This document shows, in pieces, positions 24,217-34,924 of a stretch of DNA of 64,000 nucleotides. The stretch is taken from NCBI GenBank assembly GCA_963711005.1, contig CAVQCJ010000002.1:1550001-1614000 (forward strand), in the 5' to 3' direction. The notes under the pieces are model-generated. The model saw only the letters and a list, made by a program, of their open reading frames with translations, was not told the DNA's origin and did no database searches. Every line of letters starts with the position of its first letter. The stretch's first letter is position 1. A program made the position numbers and the translations under genes. This stretch comes from CAVQCJ01 sp963711005. GTDB taxonomy: Bacteria > Actinomycetota > Actinomycetes > Prado026.

Positions 24217-24246
24217 CCGGGCTGAACAGCTAGCTGTTCAGCCCGG
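24217..24246. terminator. 30-bp perfect palindrome containing the ROK stop codon
   Basis: Bases 24217-24246 are perfectly self-complementary around 24231/24232 (core GCTGAACAGCTAGCTGTTCAGC is split here as GCTGAACAGCT + AGCTGTTCAGC). The TAG stop of the ROK gene (24232-24230) is at its centre. It is probably the ROK terminator and may also stop transcription from the left. Confidence 0.75.
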
Positions 24247-25534
24247 GCCCGAGGGTGCGCAGGGTCTCGGCGGGGCGGTCGACGACGGACCGTACGACGG
24301 CGCCGGCCGCGCCCAGGATCGCCGCGTCAGCGCCGAGCGCGCAGACCCGGACCGTCACTGGGGACCATGCGTGCGCGAGAACCCGCCTGGACACCTCGTC
24401 CTGCACCGCCGGGACCACCCACTGCGCCAGTGCGGCGTACAGGCCACCCAGCACCACGGTGTCCACGTCAACGACGTTGACGACGGCCGACACTGCGAGC
24501 CCGAGCGCCCGCCCGGCCTCGTCCAGCGCGGCGAGCAGCCGGCTGTCCCCGGCGACCGCGGCGTCGACCAGCCCGGCCACCGCCGGGCGTCCGCCCATCG
24601 ACGAGCCCACCTGGGTCGGTCGGCCGGCCCGGCGCAGGATGGCCTCCTGCCCGGCGACCTGCTCCAGGCAGCCCCTGGAGCCGCACCGGCACGCCGGACC
24701 GTCCGGGTCGACCGGAAGGTGGCCGATCTCCCCGCCCCAGCCGTGCGTACCGCGGAAGATCCGGCCGTCCAGGACCAGCCCGGCACCGACGCCGATCTCG
24801 CCGGACACGTACAGGAAGCTCTCCGCCGCGGGCCGTCCGCCCGCCGGCCGTCGCCCGGCGTACAGCTCGCCGAGGGCGGCCAGGTTCGCTTCGTTGTCGA
24901 CCTCGATGCCGCCGTTGTCGGCGAGCGCAGCCAGCGCCGGCTCGCGGCTGAGCAGAGTGCGGACGTCGACGTCCCGCCAGCCCAGGTTCGGGGCGAGCCG
25001 CAGCGGTCCCTCGGGAGCGTGGACGAGGCCGGGCAGTGCCACGGCGGCGCCGCTCACCGACAGGCCCTGGGCCGCGGCGTCGTCCAGCGCCCGTCGGGCT
25101 AGCCGGGCCAACGCCGCGACCGCCGTGGCCGGGGCGAGGCCGCGCAGGTCCCGCGGCTGCACGGCCCGGTACCGAACCGCACCGGACAGGTCCAGCACGC
25201 ACGCCGCCAGGTAGTCGACGTTGAGCTCCAGCCCGAGCCCGGCCACCCGCGTCCTGGACGGCACCAAGCCGATCCCGGGCCGCCCGGCCCCGGCCCCCGA
25301 CCGAGGTCCCGGGCCGACCTCGGCGAGCAGGTCGGCGGCCACCAGCGCCTCGACCAGGCTTGAGACGGTCGAGCGGGTCAGGCCGGTCGCGGCGGCGATG
25401 TCGGCCCGCGACACCGGCGCCGGAGCGTCCACGACGTGCCGAAGCACGACCGCGAGGTTGTGGTCGCGCAGGCTCTGCTGGCGCGCGACCTGCGGTCCGG
25501 TGCGCACCGACGGCCCGTCGAAGAGCTGCGGCAC
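24230..25534 (-). CDS. ROK-family repressor (XylR-type)
   Basis: A 434-aa ROK regulator. The N-terminal winged helix (about 20-85) has SRADIAAATGLTRSTVSSLV. The ROK sugar-kinase-like domain follows, with FRGTHGWGGEIGHLPV and the zinc motif CRCGSRGCLEQ. It is divergent from xylA across a 68-bp gap with an operator on the xylA -10, so it is the likely xylose-responsive repressor (XylR). The frame opens with a GTG at 25534. The stop is centred in a 30-bp palindrome. Confidence 0.9.
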   Translation of the reverse strand: MPQLFDGPSVRTGPQVARQQSLRDHNLAVVLRHVVDAPAPVSRADIAAATGLTRSTVSSLVEALVAADLLAEVGPGPRSGAGAGRPGIGLVPSRTRVAGLGLELNVDYLAACVLDLSGAVRYRAVQPRDLRGLAPATAVAALARLARRALDDAAAQGLSVSGAAVALPGLVHAPEGPLRLAPNLGWRDVDVRTLLSREPALAALADNGGIEVDNEANLAALGELYAGRRPAGGRPAAESFLYVSGEIGVGAGLVLDGRIFRGTHGWGGEIGHLPVDPDGPACRCGSRGCLEQVAGQEAILRRAGRPTQVGSSMGGRPAVAGLVDAAVAGDSRLLAALDEAGRALGLAVSAVVNVVDVDTVVLGGLYAALAQWVVPAVQDEVSRRVLAHAWSPVTVRVCALGADAAILGAAGAVVRSVVDRPAETLRTLGPGLNS

Positions 25535-25538
25535 GGCC

Positions 25539-25580
25539 TTGACACTCCCACAGGGCGGTCATAAGTTCAACCAACGAACT
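25539..25580 (+). promoter_or_regulatory. xylA promoter and ROK operator
   Basis: TTGACA (25539-25544), 17 bases, TAAGTT (25562-25567) is a clear promoter for xylA. AGTTC-N7-GAACT (25564-25580) is an inverted repeat overlapping the -10 and start-site region, where a repressor would block initiation. A strong AGGAGG lies just before the xylA ATG. Confidence 0.72.
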
Positions 25581-25602
25581 AATAGGCCCGCAGGAGGCTC
25601 CG

Positions 25603-26793
25603 ATGACCGCGCACCCCGCACCCGGGGATCTGTTCACCTTCGGCCTCTGGACGGTCGGCTGGCAGGCCAGGGACCCGTTCGGCGAAGCCACCCGACCCGC
25701 CCTCGACCCGGTGGAGAGCGTGCACCGGCTGGCCGAGCTCGGCGCCTACGGCGTGACCTTCCACGACGACGACCTCATCCCGTTCGGCTCGTCCGACGCT
25801 GACCGCGACGAGCACATCGCCCGGTTCCGGAAGGCGCTCGACCAGACCGGTCTGGTCGTGCCAATGATGACGACGAACCTGTTCACCCACCCGGTCTTCA
25901 AGGACGGCGCGTTCACGAGCAACAAGCGCGACGTGCGCCGGTTCGCGCTGCGCAAGGTGATGCGGAACCTCGATCTGGCCGCCGAGCTTGGCGCGACGAC
26001 GTACGTCTTCTGGGGCGGTCGCGAGGGCGCCGAGACGGACTCCGCCAAGGACGTCCGGGTCGCGCTCGAGCGGTACCGCGAAGGGCTCGACGTGCTCGCC
26101 CAGTATGTGATCGACCGCGGCTACGGCATCCGGTTCGCCCTCGAGCCGAAGCCGAACGAGCCCCGCGGCGACATCCTGCTGCCGACCGTCGGCCACGCGC
26201 TCGCGTTCATCACGACGCTCGAGCACCACGCGATGGTCGGGCTGAACCCCGAGGTCGGCCACGAGCAGATGGCCGGGCTCAACTTCGTGCACGGGATCGC
26301 GCAGGCGCTGTGGCACCGCAAGCTCTTCCACATCGACCTCAACGGTCAGCGCGGGATCAAGTACGACCAGGACCTCATGTTCGGTCACGGCGACCTGCTC
26401 AGCGCGTTCTTCCTCGTCGACCTGCTCGAGTTCGGCGGCCTGGGCGGCGGGCCGGCCTACGAGGGGCCGCGGCACTTCGACTACAAGCCGCTGCGGACCG
26501 AGGACATCGACGGGGTGTGGGTGTCGGCCGCGGCGAACATGCGGACGTACCTCCTGCTCAAGGAGCGCGCGGCGGCGTTCCGCGCCGACCCGGAGGTGGC
26601 TGCGGCGATGGCGGCCAGCCGGATCCCGGAGCTGGCGGTGCCGACGCTCGCCGCGGGGGAGACGTACGAGCAGCTGCTCGCGGACCGGACGGCGTACGAA
26701 GACTTCGACGCGGACGCGGTCGCGACGCCCGGCTACGGCTACGCGCGGCTGGACCAGCTCGCGGTAGAGCACGTCCTGGGGGCGCGCGGCTGA
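25603..26793 (+). CDS. xylA: xylose isomerase
   Basis: A 396-aa TIM-barrel isomerase converting D-xylose to D-xylulose. Visible active-site elements are VTFHDDDLIPFG (His/Asp dyad), the lysine motif ALEPKPNEPRGD (metal ligand Glu and Lys), LNPEVGHEQMAGLN and HIDLNGQRGIKYDQD (metal ligands). Length is normal for the actinobacterial class I enzyme. It is transcribed alone from the promoter at 25539; no xylulokinase (xylB) or xylose transporter follows, which is unusual, as xylB commonly neighbours xylA. It is presumably encoded elsewhere. Confidence 0.96.
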   Translation: MTAHPAPGDLFTFGLWTVGWQARDPFGEATRPALDPVESVHRLAELGAYGVTFHDDDLIPFGSSDADRDEHIARFRKALDQTGLVVPMMTTNLFTHPVFKDGAFTSNKRDVRRFALRKVMRNLDLAAELGATTYVFWGGREGAETDSAKDVRVALERYREGLDVLAQYVIDRGYGIRFALEPKPNEPRGDILLPTVGHALAFITTLEHHAMVGLNPEVGHEQMAGLNFVHGIAQALWHRKLFHIDLNGQRGIKYDQDLMFGHGDLLSAFFLVDLLEFGGLGGGPAYEGPRHFDYKPLRTEDIDGVWVSAAANMRTYLLLKERAAAFRADPEVAAAMAASRIPELAVPTLAAGETYEQLLADRTAYEDFDADAVATPGYGYARLDQLAVEHVLGARG

Positions 26794-26897
26794 CCGCGCC
26801 GTGGGCGGTCGGCCAGGGCCGGCCAGGGCTACTGACTGGGTGGTCAGGAAGGCTCTAGGGTGGCGGCCGGACCAGCCGCCGCACCGAGGAGCCGACC

Positions 26898-27995
26898 ATG
26901 GCCGAACCCGTCCGCTCTGTCCTGCACGACGCGCAGGTCGCCCAGGGGGCCGAGTTCCGCGACGACGACGGCTGGCTGTGGACGACCGGGTTCGGCGACC
27001 CGGCGGGCGGCTACGCCGCCATCACCGAGGGCACCGCGATGTGGGACGTCTACCCGCTGGTCAAGTGGGACGTCCGCGGACCGCAGGCGGCGCAGGGCGT
27101 TCAGCGGGTCTTCACCGGCGATGTGCTCGGGCAGGTGCCGGGGCAGGTGCGGTACGGCGCGTTCACCGACGAGGACGGGCTGCTGGTCGACGACGGCACC
27201 GTGTTCAAGCACGCCGACGACCACTTCTGGGTCTTCACCAACACCTCGGGGTTCGGCGCGCACTGGGCCGCGCACACGCCCGGGCTCGACTTCTCGTTCG
27301 AGAACCGAGTGCCCCAGATGCCGCTGGTGTCCGTGCAGGGGCCGGGCTCCCGCGACCTCCTGCGGTCGTTGACGTCCGCGGACCTTGCCGGGCTGCGGTA
27401 CTTCCGCTTCCTGACCGAGCGGGTGGACGTCGGCGGGGTGCCGTGCTGGCTGATGCGTACGGGGTTCTCCGGCGAGCTCGGGTTCGAGCTGGTCCCGGTG
27501 CCGGACGGCGCGCCCGAGTTGTGGGCGGCCCTCGGGGCCGCCGGCGCGGTGCCGATCGGCCTGGACACGGTCGAGCCGGCCCGGATCGAAGCCGGCCTGA
27601 TCATCTACTCGACGGACTACACGCCCGGCGAGCACACGCCGTACGACGTCAGCCTGGACCGGTTCGTGGCGCTCCGCTCGGGTGCGGACTTCGTCGGCCG
27701 CAAGCGGCTCGCCGAGGTCGCCGCCGCGCCGCCGAACAGGCTCAAGACCCTGCAGCTGCACGGTGACGAGCTGCCCGAGGCCGGGGCGCAGGTGCGCGCC
27801 GCCGGCTCGGTCGTGGGCACGCTGTCGAGCCGGGTGACCAGCCCGCGCTTCGGCGGCCTCGGCTTGGCCATGCTCGCGACCGGCGCCGCTGTCGATGGCC
27901 GGGTCCTGCAGGTGGTCGGCGGGTCGGGCGCCGTGGATGCCACCGTCGTCCCGCTGTCCGTCAAGGACCCTGACAAGCTCCGCGCCCGCGCCTGA
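26898..27995 (+). CDS. stand-alone GcvT-fold aminomethyltransferase-like protein
   Basis: A 365-aa protein of the GcvT/DmdA/LigM superfamily, which moves one-carbon groups to tetrahydrofolate. It shows the N-terminal GcvT domain (TAMWDVYPLVKWDVRGP, VFTGDVLGQVPGQVRYGAF, DGLLVDDGTVF), the middle segment TGFSGELGFELVP, and the C-terminal beta-barrel (GTLSSRVTSPRFGGLGLAML). There are no glycine-cleavage partners nearby, so it is not the housekeeping GcvT. A demethylase acting on a methylated amine or ether is possible. The ATG at 26898 follows GAGGAG. It ends in a hairpin. Confidence 0.82.
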   Translation: MAEPVRSVLHDAQVAQGAEFRDDDGWLWTTGFGDPAGGYAAITEGTAMWDVYPLVKWDVRGPQAAQGVQRVFTGDVLGQVPGQVRYGAFTDEDGLLVDDGTVFKHADDHFWVFTNTSGFGAHWAAHTPGLDFSFENRVPQMPLVSVQGPGSRDLLRSLTSADLAGLRYFRFLTERVDVGGVPCWLMRTGFSGELGFELVPVPDGAPELWAALGAAGAVPIGLDTVEPARIEAGLIIYSTDYTPGEHTPYDVSLDRFVALRSGADFVGRKRLAEVAAAPPNRLKTLQLHGDELPEAGAQVRAAGSVVGTLSSRVTSPRFGGLGLAMLATGAAVDGRVLQVVGGSGAVDATVVPLSVKDPDKLRARA

Positions 27996-28052
27996 CTGTC
28001 CCGCCGTCCCCAGCACCGTCCTGGGTAGGGGTGGGGCGGGCGGGACGGTCAG
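27992..28052. terminator. hairpin between the convergent gcvT-like and GGDEF-EAL genes
   Basis: CTGACTGTCCCGCC (27992-28005) pairs with GGCGGGACGGTCAG (28039-28052) with one G-T position; both stop codons lie in the arms. It is a bidirectional terminator candidate. Confidence 0.65.
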
Positions 28053-30022
28053 CGGGCGTAGACGACGGGCTGGTGCGCGGCCATCCAGTCGGGGACGGCG
28101 TCGGCGGGCATCGGCCGGGCCATCAGGTAGCCCTGGGCGAAGTCGCAGCCCATGTCGGCGAGTGCGCCGAGCGTGTGCGCGTCCTCGACGCCTTCGGCGA
28201 CGACGACGAACCCCAGGTTGTGCGCCAGCTCCACCAGCGACCGCACGATCGCGGCGTTGGTGGGCTCCCGGGTCATGTCGGTGACGAAGGCCCGGTCGAC
28301 CTTGAGCTCGTGCAGCGGCAGCCGGGACAGGTAGCCGAGCGACGTCTGGCCCTGCCCGAAGTCGTCGAGGCTGATCATCACCCCGGCCGAGTCCAGCCGG
28401 CTCAGCCCCACCGTGGCCCGCTCGACATCGGTGAACAACGCCGTCTCGGTGATCTCCAGCACCAGCCGGGCCGGCGCCAGCCCGCTCAGCGCGACCGCCG
28501 CCAGCACCCGGTCGGCGAAGCTCGCCTGCGAGAGGTTCCTGGCCGAGACGTTGACCGCGACGGACAGCTCGGCGGCGGCGCCGGACCAGGCCCGCATCTG
28601 GGTGAGCGCCGCCGTCACGACCCAGTCGGTGAGCGGGTCGATCAGGCCGGTCTGCTCGGCCAGCGGCAGGAAGGCGTCCGGGTACAGCAGCCCGTGCCGC
28701 GGGTGGTTCCACCGGACCAGGGCCTCGACCGCGGTCACGCTGCCGTCCGCCATGTTCAGCTTGGGCTGGTAGTGCAGGACCAGCTCGTCCTCGGCCAGGG
28801 CCCGGCGCAGCTCGCCGACCACCGCGAGCCGGTCCGCGTCGTAGTGGTCCTGCGCCGGGTCGTAGCGCACGGCCCCCGCGTGCGAGGCCTTCGCCACGTA
28901 CATGGCGATGTCGGCGCGCTGCAGCAGGACGTCGGGGGTGTCGCCGTCCTCGGGGAGCAGCACGAAGCCCACGCTCGCCTCGGGCGCCAGCGGCAGCCCG
29001 CCGACCTGTACCGGCTGCCCGACTGCCGCGATGAGCCGTTCGAGCGCGGCGGTCGCGTCGGCCTCCGAGGTCACCCTGGCGAGCACCAGCCCGAACTCGT
29101 CGCCGCCGAGCCGGGCGACGACGTCGCCCGGACGGACCGCCGCCGCCAGCCGCTCGCCGAGCCGGACCAGGAGCTGGTCGCCGTTGTCGTGCCCGAGTGA
29201 GTCGTTGACCTCCTTGAACCGGTCCAGGTCCAGCACGGCGACGGCGGCGCGGGTGCCGGCCGGTGAGTCGGTGAGCTCGCCGATCCGGGCGAGGAACCGG
29301 CGGCGGTTCGGCAGACCGGTGAGCTGGTCGTGCTCGGCGAGGTACAGGTTGCGCCGGGCCTGCTGCTGCAGCCGGCGGGTGGTCGCCAGCGACAGCCCGG
29401 CGAGCACCACGTACAGGGCCAGCAGGCCGACGGCCAGGTCCCGGTACAGCGTGCTCAGGCCGGCCGCGATGTCCTGCCGGATCGGCTCGTACGGCAGGTA
29501 GACCTCGAGCACCCCGACCCGGGTGCCGGCCGACCCCCCGGACAGCGGCTGGTAGACCTCCACCACCTGGGCGCCGAGCGGGCCGCTGTCGTTGGCGTCA
29601 GCGTTGAGGTGGGTGATCTCCGCGTGGACGTGGCCCTTGGTCGCCTCCAGCGCGGCGTCCTCGGGGGTCTCGGCCAAGCCGGAGCCGTCCTGGGAGTACA
29701 CGACGTTGCCGTTCAGGTCGCGGATGCGCAGCCGCATGACCACCCCGGCCGCCACCGCGCGGTCCGCAACGGTGTCGATACGCGCGAGCGTGGCCGGGTC
29801 GATCCCCTCGCGCAGGTCGGCGCTGGTCAGCAGCGGCTCGATGGCGGTGCTGGCGATCACCGCGGCCTGGGAACGGCCCTCGTCGAGCCCGCGCCGGTCG
29901 GCTTCGGAGTGGTAGGAGGCGGCCAGCACCAGGCCGAGCAGGACCACCGGGACAGCGCTGACCGCGGCGTACACCAGGAAGAGCCGGGTCGCCGATCGGG
30001 TCGCGGTCGCAGAACGGGCCAT
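28049..30022 (-). CDS. membrane GGDEF-EAL cyclic-di-GMP enzyme
   Basis: A 657-aa protein: transmembrane helix 1 (about 13-35), a periplasmic-type sensor of about 150 residues, transmembrane helix 2 (about 190-212), then GGDEF and EAL domains. The cyclase site RLGGDEFGLVL is intact, with an RPGD inhibitory I-site exactly five residues before it. The phosphodiesterase signature VEALVRWNHP, the ETALF region, LDDFGQGQTSLGYL and AEGVED are also present. Both activities are therefore possible. The direction in vivo and the signal are unknown. It is monocistronic and divergent from the DUF4118 gene. Confidence 0.93.
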   Translation of the reverse strand: MARSATATRSATRLFLVYAAVSAVPVVLLGLVLAASYHSEADRRGLDEGRSQAAVIASTAIEPLLTSADLREGIDPATLARIDTVADRAVAAGVVMRLRIRDLNGNVVYSQDGSGLAETPEDAALEATKGHVHAEITHLNADANDSGPLGAQVVEVYQPLSGGSAGTRVGVLEVYLPYEPIRQDIAAGLSTLYRDLAVGLLALYVVLAGLSLATTRRLQQQARRNLYLAEHDQLTGLPNRRRFLARIGELTDSPAGTRAAVAVLDLDRFKEVNDSLGHDNGDQLLVRLGERLAAAVRPGDVVARLGGDEFGLVLARVTSEADATAALERLIAAVGQPVQVGGLPLAPEASVGFVLLPEDGDTPDVLLQRADIAMYVAKASHAGAVRYDPAQDHYDADRLAVVGELRRALAEDELVLHYQPKLNMADGSVTAVEALVRWNHPRHGLLYPDAFLPLAEQTGLIDPLTDWVVTAALTQMRAWSGAAAELSVAVNVSARNLSQASFADRVLAAVALSGLAPARLVLEITETALFTDVERATVGLSRLDSAGVMISLDDFGQGQTSLGYLSRLPLHELKVDRAFVTDMTREPTNAAIVRSLVELAHNLGFVVVAEGVEDAHTLGALADMGCDFAQGYLMARPMPADAVPDWMAAHQPVVYAR

Positions 30023-30119
30023 CGATCCTTATGTCGGGCGGCTGCCCGCCATGCTGAACCACACGAAGCCCGGGAGTCGGGCGCTCCGGTCTGCGACGAT
30101 CTGGCCAGCGACGAGAGGG

Positions 30120-30860
30120 GTGATCCGGTTGCCGTCCCTGCTCCGGCGTGACCGGGCCGCGCTGGTGGCCGCCCTCGTCGGCCCGTTCGTCGCGTGCGCC
30201 CTGCTGGCCCTGGTCCGCGACAGCTTCCCCAACACCGATGCGGCGCTGGTCCTCGTCCTGGTGGTGGTGGCGGTGGCGGCCAACGGCTTCCGTTTCGCCG
30301 GCTACCTCACGGCCGTGTCCGCGGCCGCCTGGTTCGACTTCTTCCTCACCCAGCCGTACCAGCGGTTCGTCATCGACCGGCGGGCCGACGTCAGGACCAC
30401 GCTCCTGCTGCTGGCGGTCGGGATCGCGGTGACGGAGATCGCCGTGTGGGGACGGCGGCAGGCCGCCCACGCGAGCCGGGACGCCGGGTACCTGGAGGGG
30501 ATCCGTGCCGCCACCGAGGTCGTGTCGGCCGGGGGCTCCGGGAGCGGGCTGGTCCAGCAGGTCTCGGAGCAGCTGGTCGCGATCCTCGGGCTGACCCGCT
30601 GCCAGTTCGAGCACGGCATGGCCGGGATCGGCCAGCCGGCCAGGCTTCGCCACGACGGCGAGGTCGAGTGGAAGCGCGAGGTCTGGGACGTCGAGCGCCG
30701 CGGCCTCCCGGTGGACGTCGACATCGAGCTGCTCGTCGAGTCCGCCGGCCGGCTGCGGGGTCGCTACCTGATGCGGGCGGCGCCGGACAGCCGTCCAACG
30801 GTGAGCCAGCGCTTCGTCGCGGTGACCCTGGCCAACCAGGTCGGTGCGGGCCTGAGCTGA
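30120..30860 (+). CDS. DUF4118 (KdpD-type) membrane protein without a kinase domain
   Basis: About 246 aa. The N-terminal half has three to four helices of the DUF4118 type found in KdpD (DAALVLVLVVVAVAANG, FAGYLTAVSAAAWFDFFLTQPYQRF, LLLLAVGIAVTEIAVWG). The C-terminal half looks like a small GAF-like region (GLVQQVSEQLVAILGLTRCQF) and ends with TLANQVGAGL. No HisKA or ATPase domain follows. It sits 98 bp before kdpF and reads in the same direction. A sensor or accessory role for Kdp is inferred from this. Start is uncertain: GTG 30120 or TTG 30129; the latter has better spacing from GAGAGGGG. Confidence 0.78.
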   Translation: MIRLPSLLRRDRAALVAALVGPFVACALLALVRDSFPNTDAALVLVLVVVAVAANGFRFAGYLTAVSAAAWFDFFLTQPYQRFVIDRRADVRTTLLLLAVGIAVTEIAVWGRRQAAHASRDAGYLEGIRAATEVVSAGGSGSGLVQQVSEQLVAILGLTRCQFEHGMAGIGQPARLRHDGEVEWKREVWDVERRGLPVDVDIELLVESAGRLRGRYLMRAAPDSRPTVSQRFVAVTLANQVGAGLS

Positions 30861-30869
30861 GCCGCGGGC

Positions 30870-30918
30870 GTCAAGGCTCCGTCAAGATCGCCCCGCGCAC
30901 CGTCAACGACTCGTCAAG
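30870..30918 (+). promoter_or_regulatory. 11-bp-spaced GTCAA(G/C) repeats before the kdp operon
   Basis: GTCAAG at 30870 and 30881 and GTCAAC/GTCAAG at 30902 and 30913 form two pairs, each with exactly 11-bp spacing. This is typical of OmpR-family regulators binding head-to-tail. The site lies just upstream of the small kdp reading frames. It is a candidate KdpE-type operator; no clear -10 is visible. Confidence 0.55.
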
Positions 30919-30958
30919 GCCGTTCACCGGAGGGTCTCGGGAGCGGTTGACTCGCCGG

Positions 30959-31042
30959 ATGGCTGATGTCGCGTTCGTGCTGCTGACCCTCGCCGTGTTC
31001 GGCGTGCTCGCCCTCGTGGTCAAGGGGGTCGAGAAGCTGTGA
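30959..31042 (+). CDS. 27-aa membrane peptide upstream of kdpF
   Basis: ATG 30959 to TGA 31042 encodes a single hydrophobic helix with a basic end (MADVAFVLLTLAVFG, then KGVEKL). Its stop overlaps the kdpF start (GTGA). Similar short single-helix frames precede kdpF in other actinobacteria to my knowledge. Function unknown; a small Kdp-associated membrane peptide is likely. The ribosome site is weak (GGGAG about 15 bases upstream). Confidence 0.6.
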   Translation: MADVAFVLLTLAVFGVLALVVKGVEKL

Positions 31043-31128
31043 CCGCCGAGAACATCGTCGGCCTCGTCATCTCGGTGGCCGTCGTCATCTACCTGGTCGT
31101 CGCTCTGGTGTTCCCCGAGAGGTTCTGA
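31039..31128 (+). CDS. kdpF: potassium-transporting ATPase subunit KdpF
   Basis: A 29-aa single-helix protein from GTG 31039: the N-terminus TAENIVGLVISV and the C-terminus LVFPERF match the KdpF pattern (xxExxxGLxx...PExF). KdpF stabilises the KdpABC complex. The start overlaps the upstream micro-gene and the stop overlaps the kdpA ATG by one base (TGATG). Confidence 0.85.
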   Translation: MTAENIVGLVISVAVVIYLVVALVFPERF

Positions 31129-32792
31129 TGTCCGACACCACCGCCGGGTTCCTGCAGGCCGGCCTGCTCATCGTCCTGCTCGCCGCCGTCCACGTCCCGC
31201 TGGGCGACTACATGGCGCGCGTCTACTCGCTCGACGAAGCACTCTCGGGCCGAGCGCGGCATGTACCGGGTCATGGGCGTCGACCCCGAGGCGGACCAGA
31301 GATGGACCGCGTACCTGCGCAGCCTGCTCGCCTTCTCGATGGTCAGCCTGCTGTTCCTGTACGGGTTCCAGCGCGTGCAGCAGCACCTGCTGCTCTCGCT
31401 CGGGTTCCCCGCGGTCAAGGCCGACCAGGCCTGGAACACCGCGGCGTCCTTCCTGACCAACACGAACTGGCAGTCGTACTCGGGCGAGAGCACGATGGGC
31501 TACCTGGTGCAGATGGCCGGTCTCGCCGTGCAGAACTTCGTGTCGGCCGCCGTCGGCATCTCCGTCGCCGTCGCGCTGATCCGTGGCTTCACCCGGTCGC
31601 GCACCGACCGGCTCGGCAACTTCTGGGTCGACCTGTCACGGGGCTGCCTGCGCATCCTGCTGCCGCTGGCGTTCGTCTTCGCGGTCGTCCTGATCATCGG
31701 CGGCGCGGTGCAGAACCTCCACAGCACGTACGACACCGTCACCACGCTCGCAAACGGGCACCAGACCATCACCGGTGGACCGGTCGCGTCGCAGGAGGCC
31801 ATCAAGGAGCTCGGCACGAACGGCGGCGGCTTCTACAACGCGAACTCCGCGCACCCGTTCGAGAACCCGACCAAGTGGACCAACCTGCTGGAGATCTTCC
31901 TGCTGCTCGCCATCCCGTTCTCGCTGCCGCGCACCTTCGGCAAGCTGGTCGGCGACGTCCGGCAGGGCTACGCGATCCTGGTCGCGATGGCGACCATCTG
32001 GGTCGTGTCGGTGATCGGCCTCACGGCCTTCGAGAATGCGCACTCGGGCTCGGCCCTGCAGGCGGCTGGTGCAGCGATGGAGGGCAAGGAGGCCCGCTTC
32101 GGGATCCCCGCGTCGGCGCTGTTCGCCTCGTCGACGACGCTCACCTCGACCGGCGCCGTCGACAGCTTCCACGACAGCTTCACGCCGCTTGGCGGCGGCA
32201 TCACGATCTTCGACATGATGACCGGCGAGGTCGCGCCAGGCGGCGTCGGGTCCGGTCTCTACGGGATCCTCGTGCTCGCTGTCATCGCGGTGTTCGTCGC
32301 CGGCCTGATGGTCGGGCGCACGCCGGAGTACCTCGGGAAGAAGATCCAGGCCCGGGAGATCAAGCTCGCCAGCCTCTACATCCTCGCCACACCCGCCTGC
32401 GTGCTGATCGGGACGGGCATCGCGATGTCCCTGCCCGGTGAACGTGCAGCGATGCTGAACTCGGGTCCGCACGGGCTCTCCGAGGTGCTCTACGCGTTCA
32501 CCTCGGCGAGCAACAACAACGGCTCCGCGTTCGCCGGCATCTCGGTGAACACCACCTGGTACAACACCGCGCTCGGGCTGGCGATGCTCCTGGCACGTTT
32601 CCTGCCGATCATCTTCGCGGTCGCGCTCGGTGGCTCGCTGGCACGCCAGCAGCCGGTGCCGGTCACCGCGGGCACGCTGCCCACGCACCGGCCGCTGTTC
32701 GTCGGCCTGCTGCTCGGCGTGATCGTCATCGTCGTCGCTCTCACCTACGTCCCGGCGCTGGCGCTCGGGCCACTCGCGGAAGGTCTGCACTG

Positions 32793-32793
<1 letters not shown>
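31128..32793 (+). CDS. kdpA: KdpA, potassium-translocating subunit (frameshifted near 31236)
   Basis: About 555 aa when repaired; the channel-like K+-selective subunit of the KdpFABC pump. The N-terminus (FLQAGLLIVLLAAVHVPLGDYMARVYS) is in one frame. After SLD it shifts, continuing as KHSRAERGMYRVMGVDP in the other frame. Total length is 3n+1, consistent with one extra base at about 31236 (GACGAAGCAC for GACAAGCAC). Selectivity-filter regions are intact (LTNTNWQSYSGE, TNGGGFYNANSAHPFENP, STGAVDSFHDSF, SNNNGSAFAG). The stop overlaps kdpB by one base. A sequence error is the favoured explanation. Confidence 0.9.
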
Positions 32794-34920
<2,127 letters not shown>

Positions 34921-34924
<4 letters not shown>

